Shown here piece by piece: positions 1 through 5,040 of a stretch of DNA of 5,040 nucleotides. This stretch comes from Acetobacteraceae bacterium. Its GTDB lineage: Bacteria > Pseudomonadota > Alphaproteobacteria > Acetobacterales > Acetobacteraceae. How positions within the stretch are numbered: the first letter of the stretch is position 1; each line of letters starts with the position of its first letter. A program made the position numbers and the translations under genes. The notes under the pieces are model-generated. The model did no database searches, was not told where the DNA came from, and saw only the letters and a list, made by a program, of their open reading frames with translations. The stretch lies in assembly GCA_003164305.1 (NCBI GenBank), contig PLSZ01000514.1, forward strand, positions 1,501 to 6,540, written 5' to 3'.

Positions 1-1383
1 TTTCGGGGCCAGCAGCAGGCTCATGGTGCCGACAAACATCCACATCGCGCGGACCGGATCGACGATCGGCCAGACCGGGAACAGCGCCTTGCCGGCCGGG
101 AAATAGTCCGGCTGCACGAAACGCGACTGCATGGCGACCAGCATGCCCACCAGCATGAACAGCAGCCACAACGGCGCCGTGATGTAAGAACCAATGCCGG
201 TCAACAAATGCAGCCGGCTGACCCAGTGCAGTCCGCGGGCGGGCAGCACGCCCGCATGCTGCAAATTGCCCTGGCACCAGCGTCGGTCGCGCACGGCCAA
301 ATCGAGCAAACCAGGCGGGCTTTCCTCATAGCTTCCAGCCAGAGCGGGCATCATGTGGATGGCCCAGCCGCCGCGGCGAAGCAACGCGGCCTCCACGAAG
401 TCATGACTCATGATCGCGCCGCCGAACGGTTTGCGTCCGGGCAATTCGGGCAGGCCTCCGTTGGCGGCGAAGGCCTCGGTGCGAATCATCGCGTTATGGC
501 CCCAGTAGTTTTCCTCGGCGCCGTGCCACCAGGCGATCCCGTGCGCGATCAGCGGGCCATACACACGGCCGGCGAATTGCTGCACGCGGGCGAACAGCGT
601 GACGCCGCCGACGCTGAGCGGCAGCGTCTGGATGATCCCGGCATCGGGATGTGCCTCCATCGCCGCCGCGAGACTCAGCAATGTCTCCCCGCGCATCACG
701 CTGTCGGCGTCCAGGATCAGGAATCGGGGATAGGCGCCGCCCCAGCGCATGACCCAATCGGCGATGTTGCCGGATTTGCGGGCGATGTTCTTTTTGCGCC
801 GGCGATAAAAAATCCGTGGCGAACCGGTGCGGCGGCGCAATGCGAGAAAGGCCGCTTCCTCCTCGATCCAGACGCTGGGGTCGGTGGTGTCGCTGAGAAT
901 GAAAATGTCGAAAATTTCAGCGGCGCCGGTCTCGCTCAGCGATTCGTGGATCGCCTGCAGCCCGGCCATCACGCGCGCCGGACTTTCGTTGTAGGTCGGC
1001 ATCAACAGCGCGGTGGGCCCAACGATCGGGGGCGAGTCCGAACCCGGGTCGAGCCGATGGCCGCCGCCCGTCAGCAGCGAAATGAACCCGGCGATGGCAC
1101 TGATGAACGACAGCGCGATCCAGGCGAACAACGCGACGAACAACGCCAGCATGAACACCGCGAGCGGGGTCAACCCGTTCGCCGCCAGCACCAGTTTCAT
1201 TTGCCACAAGGCGGCGCCGGTCAGACCGATCGTGCCGCCGATCACCGCCAGCCGGCGCGCACCGATCGCGCGTGGCGAGGATGCCGGACGCGGCGCCGGA
1301 TCGGGCCGTTGCCACAACGATTGCACCGGCATGGCGAGTGGCGCTTTCGGCGGCAAAGCCTGAAACGCCCCTGATGCGGTCAT
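1..1383 (-). CDS. opgH: OpgH/MdoH, glucans biosynthesis glucosyltransferase (3' end outside window)
   Basis: This is an inner-membrane family 2 glucosyltransferase that makes the beta-1,2-glucan backbone of osmoregulated periplasmic glucans from UDP-glucose. The frame is open from an ATG at 1383 to the window edge, giving 461 residues with no stop. There are about 44 hydrophilic residues, then two membrane segments (about 45-67 and 72-104). The cytoplasmic catalytic domain starts at PTYNES (129-134). It shows the first Asp in ILSDTTD (D165), the RRRKKNIARKSGNI stretch (to about 207), the DAD motif (D225/D227), the acceptor-side Asp in SHDFVEAAL (D328) and the RDRRW form of Q/RxxRW (365-369). 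Two further membrane stretches follow at about 390-415 and 443-461. Strings such as YGP, YWGHNA and LFPVWP match the E. coli protein as I recall it. The start overlaps the opgG stop as ATGA, which implies coupled translation. The N-terminus is about 95 residues shorter than in E. coli. The C-terminal membrane segments lie beyond the window. Confidence 0.96.
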   Translation of the reverse strand, partial: MTASGAFQALPPKAPLAMPVQSLWQRPDPAPRPASSPRAIGARRLAVIGGTIGLTGAALWQMKLVLAANGLTPLAVFMLALFVALFAWIALSFISAIAGFISLLTGGGHRLDPGSDSPPIVGPTALLMPTYNESPARVMAGLQAIHESLSETGAAEIFDIFILSDTTDPSVWIEEEAAFLALRRRTGSPRIFYRRRKKNIARKSGNIADWVMRWGGAYPRFLILDADSVMRGETLLSLAAAMEAHPDAGIIQTLPLSVGGVTLFARVQQFAGRVYGPLIAHGIAWWHGAEENYWGHNAMIRTEAFAANGGLPELPGRKPFGGAIMSHDFVEAALLRRGGWAIHMMPALAGSYEESPPGLLDLAVRDRRWCQGNLQHAGVLPARGLHWVSRLHLLTGIGSYITAPLWLLFMLVGMLVAMQSRFVQPDYFPAGKALFPVWPIVDPVRAMWMFVGTMSLLLAPK

Positions 1384-2909
1384 GCCGTCCATCGATACGC
1401 CCATGTCTCGCTGACCGGCTGATCGCCATCGAGCAGACGGGCGTGCAGTTCGATCACCTTCTCATCGCCGGTATCGACCTGAAACGACAACCGCCACGCC
1501 TGGCCGCCCGGGATTTGTTGCAGCGTGGGCTTCTGTAGTTTGCCTTTGTTGGCGAGCACCTCGATCGCCGGGGCGGCGTTTTCCGCGCGGCCGGCCAGCA
1601 CGCCGCCGGCGAAATCGATGACGAACTGGCGGCTTTTCTGATCGAACGACAGCCCGCAGCGCACCTGGCTGACCTTACCCAACGTCTTGTCGTCGTAGAG
1701 GTCCCAGCACCAATGCAGTCGATAGGCGAGGAAATACTCGCCCTTGGCGGCGAACCTGTCTTTTGGTTTCCAGAACGCGACGATGTTGTCGTTCACCTCC
1801 CGGTCGCTGGGGATTTCCACCAGCGTTACGTCGCCCTCGCCCCAGTCGCCGATCGGCTCCACCCACAAGGTCGGGCGCTTTTCGTAAACCGCTTCCAGGT
1901 CCTGGTAATCGAGGAAACTCCGCTCCCGCTGCGCGAGGCCGAAGCCGCGCGGGCTGGCGTCCAGAAAGCCACTGATTTGCAAGGTACGCGGATTGTTGAG
2001 CGACCGCCAGATGCGTTCCCCCTTGCCGGTCAGCAAGCCCAGTCCATGCGAGTCGTGCACGCCGGCGCGATAATCATCGAAACCGGCGCGATTGTTCGAA
2101 TCGAACAGAAACATGCTGGTCATTGGCGCGAGGCCGGCCTGCGCGAGCTCCACCCGCGGATACAGCGTCATCTCGGTGTCGATGTCGGTTTCGGCGCCCG
2201 GCCTGAGCGTGAAACGAAACGCCGCCGCCGCGCTCGGACTGTCCAGCAGCGCATGGATCACCATCACATCGCCCGCGGGTCCCGGCCGTTCCAGCCAGAA
2301 GCATTTGAACAACGGGAATTCCTCCCCGCCCGGGTCGCCGGTCTTGATCGCGAGGCCGCGCGCCGACAGTCCATAACCCTGCCCTTTCGCCAGCGCGCGG
2401 AAATAGCTGGCGCCGAGAAAAGCGCAGACCTCGTCCTGATAATCCGGCCGGTTCAACGGGTAGTGAACGCGAAATCCGGCGAAGCCCAGATCGCCTTCCG
2501 GCGGCGGCTTCACGTGGCTGAGGTCGAACATGTCGGGGCTGTAGCGGAGCGGGCGGGCGCGGCCATCCGCGACCTCGAAGAAATCGACTCTGTCCTTGAA
2601 CAGGAAGCCGCGATGGAAGAACTCGACGGAGAATTTGCTGGCTCCCCGCCACAGCGCTTTCGTTTTGTCGAAGCGCAGCGTCTGATAGTCGGAGTATTTG
2701 AGATCCTTCAGTTGATCCGGCAGCGAAGAATCAGGCGCCTGGTACGGTTTCAGCGCCAACGCGCGAGCCAGGTTGCGCACCGTGGCCGCGTCGAATGCCG
2801 TATCGGCGGGCGGCGGATCGGCGGGCGTGGATTGAGCGGGCTCGGACAGCGCGGCCGGGGCGAAGGCGAAAATGCCTGAGAACAACGGGAACAACTCGCG
2901 GCGGCGCAT
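1380..2909 (-). CDS. opgG: OpgG/OpgD (MdoG family) periplasmic glucan biosynthesis protein
   Basis: This is a periplasmic partner of OpgH, needed for making or trimming osmoregulated periplasmic glucans. I choose the ATG at 2909 (509 residues) because AGGAG lies 10 bases upstream and it puts a signal peptide at the N-terminus. The in-frame ATG at 2954 has no such site and would add 15 unlikely residues. MRRRELF followed by a hydrophobic stretch (6-21) looks Tat-like; the mature protein starts near residue 20-23. The large N-terminal MdoG domain spans about 50-385 and the Ig-like C-terminal domain about 390-509, the usual size. Family motifs are KYSDYQ (71-76), LGASYFR (165-171), LSARGLAI (181-188), LLDSP (221-225), SMFLF (265-269), VHDSHGL (284-290), GDWGEG (354-359), NDNIVAFW (373-380) and SETWAY (500-505). 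The family is now classed as glycoside hydrolase GH186. D286 and D374 sit where I recall the E. coli OpgD catalytic acids, with the same 88-residue spacing. The GDWG motif and Tat-like signal lean towards OpgD, while the operon with opgH is the opgG position; the symbol is given by context. Confidence 0.95.
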   Translation of the reverse strand: MRRRELFPLFSGIFAFAPAALSEPAQSTPADPPPADTAFDAATVRNLARALALKPYQAPDSSLPDQLKDLKYSDYQTLRFDKTKALWRGASKFSVEFFHRGFLFKDRVDFFEVADGRARPLRYSPDMFDLSHVKPPPEGDLGFAGFRVHYPLNRPDYQDEVCAFLGASYFRALAKGQGYGLSARGLAIKTGDPGGEEFPLFKCFWLERPGPAGDVMVIHALLDSPSAAAAFRFTLRPGAETDIDTEMTLYPRVELAQAGLAPMTSMFLFDSNNRAGFDDYRAGVHDSHGLGLLTGKGERIWRSLNNPRTLQISGFLDASPRGFGLAQRERSFLDYQDLEAVYEKRPTLWVEPIGDWGEGDVTLVEIPSDREVNDNIVAFWKPKDRFAAKGEYFLAYRLHWCWDLYDDKTLGKVSQVRCGLSFDQKSRQFVIDFAGGVLAGRAENAAPAIEVLANKGKLQKPTLQQIPGGQAWRLSFQVDTGDEKVIELHARLLDGDQPVSETWAYRWTA

Positions 2910-2919
2910 GGGCGGGTAA

Positions 2920-2924
2920 CTCCT
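2920..2924 (-). promoter_or_regulatory. Ribosome binding site of opgG
   Basis: The minus strand reads AGGAG followed by 10 bases and then the ATG at 2909. This decides the start of opgG: the earlier in-frame ATG at 2954 is preceded only by ACCGGA, which is a poor match. The 10-base gap is slightly long but within the normal range. Confidence 0.75.
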
Positions 2925-2955
2925 GTTCCAGGGATAGACGTGAGGCACCCACATT

Positions 2956-2983
2956 CCGGTTGCCGTTCGGTCGCTCCAACCGG
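2956..2983. repeat. Inverted repeat in the opgG leader
   Basis: CCGGTTG at 2956-2962 is the exact reverse complement of CAACCGG at 2977-2983, with a 14-base gap. On the minus strand it lies about 47-74 bases before the opgG ATG, so it could fold in the leader mRNA or be an operator. No T-run follows it, so it does not look like a terminator. A 7-bp repeat can arise by chance in GC-rich DNA. Confidence 0.35.
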
Positions 2984-3054
2984 TTTAGCCGCGATACGAT
3001 CACGGGTGGCCACTCCCCTAATGCAAAGCGGACCCATCCGGTTCCGACGTTATC

Positions 3055-3071
3055 GCGCGACAAAATCGCGC
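3055..3071 (-). terminator. Weak hairpin after the oxidoreductase gene, possible terminator
   Basis: The minus strand reads GCGCGA, a TTTTG loop, then TCGCGC: a 6-bp stem with a 5-base loop, starting 33 bases after the oxidoreductase stop at 3105. No U-tract follows the stem (the next bases are ATAACGTCGG), so it is not a standard intrinsic terminator. It could mark the 3' end of the upstream transcript, or be chance. The rest of the 195-base spacer (2910-3104) holds no gene and no promoter I can defend. Confidence 0.25.
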
Positions 3072-3104
3072 CAGCGCGGCGTCCGGCCGGCGAAACAATG
3101 GCGA

Positions 3105-4508
3105 TCAGCCAGGATCGCGAACGATGGCCTGAGGCACGCGGTAGTCGCACAGGGAGCGCCAATGACGTTCCAGATCGCCCTTGAACAACGCGCGCGTGAC
3201 ACCGGAAATCAGCTTCGGCACCGCCGTCGTCATGGCGTTGATCGACGATCCGGATGGTCCGAAACTCATGGTCGAAGCAATGTTGAACATGTGGATGCCG
3301 GCCATCCAATCGCTCACGCCGGGGACGCGCGGCAATAGCGAAAAATCCTGGTCCAGATAGGGAAACTTCGCCAGCCGATTGTCGCGCTCTTCGGTCGGCG
3401 GGGTGTAACGATCGGCCCATGTGGCGATATTATCGTCGATCCGGGCGAGTTCGGGACGGCGGGAAAAATCGATCTCGATGCCCGTGCCGCAAATCAGAAA
3501 GTCCGCGGTGTACGATCCTTTCGGCGTTTCCACGACGACGGCGTCGCCCTCGACCCGCGCCGCCGTCCAGGGCGCGCCGGATTGGACACGGAACGAAGGG
3601 TGGGCCGCGCAACGATCGTACGTCTCTTGCGGAAAACCTTCACGGAGACCGAGAATGTGGCTCATGAACCGCCAGCGCCATTCATCGTCCAGGTCCGACA
3701 AATGGCGCAGGAATCCGGCGAACGTGAGCCAGCGATACGGTTGCACGACCTGAGGTTCGAGACGGCGGCAAAACAGCACGACCTCGGCGGCGCCGGCCTC
3801 CAGCGCCATGGCGGCGTTGTCGAACGCCGATGCACCGGCGCCGAGCATGGCGACACGACGGCCACGCAAGGCTGTGAAATCGATCGGATCGGCGGCGTGG
3901 GCGCGAAACCGGGTCGGCAGCGCGGTGACGAACTCCGGCATCCACCACACACCAGCGCCATCCTGGCCGGTGGCCAGCACGATCCGCCTCGCATGGAGGA
4001 TCGTGCCGTCGTTCAGCGTCGCCGCCAGCAGGCCGCCGTCCGCCGGCGCGATATCCACGACCGCGGTTTCGTTGCGCATCGGAATATCGACCGTTTCACG
4101 CACCCAATTAAGGTACAAAGCCCAGTCCTCGCGGGAAATCAAATGCAGGGCGCGCCAGGACTCCGCCCCATACCGCGCCTCATGCCATGCCTGATACCCC
4201 AAACTGGGCAGATCGAGATCAGGTCCGGTGTAATCCTTAGGGGAACGCAACGTTCGCATCCGGGCATAGCTCAGCCAGGGGCCTTCCTGGCCGCGCGCCG
4301 CCCGATCGACCACGAGAATATTGCTGACGGTGGCTCGCAGAAGTCCGAACGCGATGGCGATACCCGACTGCCCGCCACCGACGATCAGCACATCCAGCGC
4401 GGGCCGCCCATCGGGTCCGATCCGCGGCTCCAGCCACGGCATTCGCGGATGAGCGATGCGGCCGAGGTCGTCTCGGGCAACGCGGGTCAGCTCAGACAGG
4501 TCGGTCAA
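3105..4508 (-). CDS. FAD/NAD(P)-binding oxidoreductase, CzcO/flavin-monooxygenase-like
   Basis: This is a cytoplasmic two-dinucleotide-domain flavoprotein of 467 residues; its substrate is unknown. I prefer the TTG at 4508 because GGGAG lies 8 bases upstream; the in-frame GTG at 4517 overlaps that same GGGAG and would have no usable spacing. The protein then begins MTDLSELTRVARDDL, as I recall for relatives. Residue numbers count from TTG. The FAD Rossmann motif VGGGQSG is at 43-49, with an acidic residue ending the second strand (D68). A family stretch YARMRTLRSPK spans 81-91, and LATG 178-181. The second nucleotide motif GAGAS at 223-227 is followed by FCRR (246-249), where the arginines suggest NADPH. 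A late CGTGIEID motif is at 340-347. The FxGxxxHxxx(Y/F/W) fingerprint of class B monooxygenases is not intact; only a lone His (H204) is in that area. There is no signal peptide or membrane segment. It follows the NIPSNAP gene by 118 bases on the same strand. It could be a monooxygenase, a reductase or an oxidase; fold assignment is firm, reaction is not. Confidence 0.87.
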   Translation of the reverse strand: MTDLSELTRVARDDLGRIAHPRMPWLEPRIGPDGRPALDVLIVGGGQSGIAIAFGLLRATVSNILVVDRAARGQEGPWLSYARMRTLRSPKDYTGPDLDLPSLGYQAWHEARYGAESWRALHLISREDWALYLNWVRETVDIPMRNETAVVDIAPADGGLLAATLNDGTILHARRIVLATGQDGAGVWWMPEFVTALPTRFRAHAADPIDFTALRGRRVAMLGAGASAFDNAAMALEAGAAEVVLFCRRLEPQVVQPYRWLTFAGFLRHLSDLDDEWRWRFMSHILGLREGFPQETYDRCAAHPSFRVQSGAPWTAARVEGDAVVVETPKGSYTADFLICGTGIEIDFSRRPELARIDDNIATWADRYTPPTEERDNRLAKFPYLDQDFSLLPRVPGVSDWMAGIHMFNIASTMSFGPSGSSINAMTTAVPKLISGVTRALFKGDLERHWRSLCDYRVPQAIVRDPG

Positions 4509-4540
4509 CGGCGGCACTCCCGGCGGGAGGGACGTATCAT
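4505..4540 (-). other. Possible 11-codon leader reading frame overlapping the oxidoreductase start
   Basis: An ATG at 4540 opens a frame encoding MIRPSRRECRR and ends in TGA at 4507-4505, overlapping the TTG start of the oxidoreductase as TTGA. Its own ATG overlaps the TGA of a six-codon frame (MRANRV, 4557-4537) as ATGA. Neither has a strong ribosome binding site; GAAGA lies about 9 bases before the first. Five of the eleven residues are Arg, which is common by chance in GC-rich DNA. If translated, it would carry ribosomes through the hairpin at 4517-4529 and permit re-initiation at TTG. Translation is unproven. Confidence 0.25.
4517..4529 (-). promoter_or_regulatory. Shine-Dalgarno site of the oxidoreductase gene inside a small hairpin
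   Basis: The minus strand reads CTCCC, GCC, GGGAG: a perfect 5-bp all but one G-C stem with a 3-base loop. The 3' arm GGGAG is the only good ribosome binding site for the TTG start 8 bases downstream. When folded it would hide the site, so initiation may be low or conditional. The stem is short and no ligand-binding structure is visible. Confidence 0.4.
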
Positions 4541-4579
4541 ACGCGGTTGGCGCGCATCGTGGGATTCTTCAGGTCTGAT

Positions 4580-4608
4580 GCCGCCGCTGGTTGCCGTTGT
4601 GGGGCGGC
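4580..4608. repeat. Inverted repeat between the NIPSNAP and oxidoreductase genes
   Basis: GCCGCC at 4580-4585 pairs with GGCGGC at 4603-4608 across a 17-base loop, starting about 20 bases after the NIPSNAP stop. No T-run follows on the minus strand. It may be a weak mRNA structure that separates the two genes, or chance in GC-rich sequence. Confidence 0.2.
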
Positions 4609-4626
4609 TATCGCGCGTTTCCCGCG

Positions 4627-4938
4627 CTATGCCGGCAAGCGGCGGATGAAGGAACGTTCTTCATTCAGGATACAACCGGCGGCTTCCACGCGGCGCAGGC
4701 ATTCGGCGCCATCCGCGTCTGATGCCAGTTCCGCGGGATACCGTTCGTAACTGCCGAGGTCGGGAAAATCGATGAACCCGTGGGCGATGTTGGTGGGGCC
4801 GGCGATCTTGGTCGGCAGGAAATAGGCGACCGCGCGACCGCCGCACCGCTCGATCGGCGCACGCAAGGCACGGGCGTAGGCTTCGAAGTCGGCGAGCTTG
4901 TTGGCGTCGATGACGTAACGGATGGATAGGGTCAACAT
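4627..4938 (-). CDS. NIPSNAP-family protein (dimeric alpha-beta barrel fold)
   Basis: This encodes a small cytoplasmic protein of 103 residues. The start at 4938 is chosen because AGGAG lies 7 bases upstream and the protein then begins MLTLSIRYVID, the typical first strand; the in-frame ATG at 4983 would add 15 unrelated residues. Recognisable family stretches are IRYVIDANKLADFEAYARA (6-24), GGRAVAYFLPTK (33-44), IAHGFIDFPDLGSYERY (51-67), and the C-terminal ERSFIRRL (93-100) common to bacterial NIPSNAP proteins. The fold is ferredoxin-like and dimeric, as in small monooxygenases of the ABM group, but no catalytic residue is known for this branch, so its job stays open. There is no signal peptide or membrane segment. 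It is the first of two co-oriented genes, followed 118 bases later by the flavoprotein; the pairing hints at a shared small-molecule role, which is inference. Confidence 0.86.
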   Translation of the reverse strand: MLTLSIRYVIDANKLADFEAYARALRAPIERCGGRAVAYFLPTKIAGPTNIAHGFIDFPDLGSYERYPAELASDADGAECLRRVEAAGCILNEERSFIRRLPA

Positions 4939-4940
4939 GG

Positions 4941-4959
4941 GGCGTCTCCTTTGGACGCC
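4941..4959 (-). promoter_or_regulatory. Ribosome binding site of the NIPSNAP gene shown in a hairpin loop
   Basis: The minus strand reads GGCGTC, loop CAAAGGA, then GACGCC, two bases and the ATG at 4938. The 6-bp stem is perfect and the loop holds AAAGGA, so most of the Shine-Dalgarno AGGAG (4946-4950) is unpaired while its last G is in the stem. Spacing from AGGAG to ATG is 7 bases. The fold could protect or tune initiation. Confidence 0.45.
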
Positions 4960-4976
4960 GTTGTTGTAGGCCAGGT

Positions 4977-4993
4977 CGGGCATTTCCCGCCCG
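4977..4993. repeat. Small inverted repeat upstream of the NIPSNAP gene
   Basis: CGGGC at 4977-4981 pairs with GCCCG at 4989-4993 across a 7-base loop. It lies about 40-55 bases before the NIPSNAP start, a possible operator or leader position. I see no convincing -35/-10 pair in 4939-5040, and no other gene in this stretch. The repeat is short and may be chance. Confidence 0.2.
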
Positions 4994-5040
4994 CGTCATC
5001 GCTTCGCCGGCGATCTAAGCATCCACCGACGATAGCGGCG

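Noticed and set aside
208..1374. Long plus-strand open frame (388 codons) opposite opgH
   Set aside because: It is antisense to a gene with clear glycosyltransferase motifs. Its product is low-complexity, rich in Arg, Gln, Gly and Ala with no recognisable domain, as expected of a shadow frame in GC-rich DNA.
1713..2879. Long plus-strand open frame (388 codons) opposite opgG
   Set aside because: It mirrors the codon pattern of opgG, has no family-like motif, and lies wholly inside a well-supported gene. The equal length to the frame opposite opgH is coincidence.
2910..2954. Fifteen-residue N-terminal extension of opgG from the ATG at 2954
   Set aside because: It lacks a ribosome site, would bury the signal peptide, and the ATG at 2909 has AGGAG upstream.
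2997..3030. TTGCAT-like -35 element with a downstream CGTATC as a promoter for opgG
   Set aside because: The spacing is about 22 bases and both hexamers match poorly, so I do not call a promoter.
2795..3184. Plus-strand frames across the opgG/oxidoreductase spacer (also 2940-3338)
   Set aside because: They run antisense into both flanking genes, and the products are Arg-rich with no domain signal.
2731..3420. Minus-strand frame of 229 codons spanning the spacer before opgG
   Set aside because: It overlaps the ends of two well-supported genes in another frame, is Arg-rich without motifs, and has no ribosome site that stands out.
3582..4649. Long plus-strand open frame (355 codons) opposite the flavoprotein gene
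   Set aside because: It is antisense to a gene with two intact nucleotide-binding motifs, and its own product has no recognisable fold or motif.
4939..4983. Fifteen-residue N-terminal extension of the NIPSNAP gene from the ATG at 4983
   Set aside because: It would translate through the strong AGGAG site and add residues not seen in the family; the ATG at 4938 fits the family start.

Overview
The window is GC-rich (roughly 60-65% by eye) and densely coded, and every gene I can support lies on the minus strand. Gene content, short GC-rich spacers and the short N-terminus of the OpgH protein suggest an Alphaproteobacterium, perhaps of the Rhodospirillales/Acetobacteraceae type. This placement is an inference from protein style; there is no rRNA or other marker here.

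In transcription order (high to low coordinate) the layout is as follows. (1) 4939-5040 is a short upstream leader. (2) 4627-4938 encodes a 103-residue NIPSNAP-family protein with a strong ribosome binding site. (3) 4509-4626 is a spacer with a Shine-Dalgarno hairpin and two tiny overlapping reading frames. (4) 3105-4508 encodes a two-Rossmann-domain FAD/NAD(P)-dependent oxidoreductase related to CzcO/flavin monooxygenases, most likely starting at TTG. (5) 2910-3104 is a spacer with two short inverted repeats and no gene. (6) 1380-2909 encodes the periplasmic glucan biosynthesis protein OpgG/OpgD. (7) 1-1383 encodes the membrane glucosyltransferase OpgH, cut off by the window edge after 461 codons.

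opgG and opgH form a classic operon in which the stop of the first overlaps the start of the second (ATGA). Together they make osmoregulated periplasmic glucans: OpgH polymerises beta-1,2-linked glucose from UDP-glucose and passes it through the inner membrane, and OpgG/OpgD acts on the glucan in the periplasm. The NIPSNAP and oxidoreductase genes are co-oriented upstream of the operon. The sequence does not link them to glucan synthesis; they may be a separate two-gene unit of unknown substrate.

I see no mobile element, CRISPR array, tRNA or rRNA, and no convincing new multi-gene system. The points most worth a second look are the translation-initiation architecture of the two upstream genes, the short OpgH N-terminus, and the mixed OpgG/OpgD character of the periplasmic protein.
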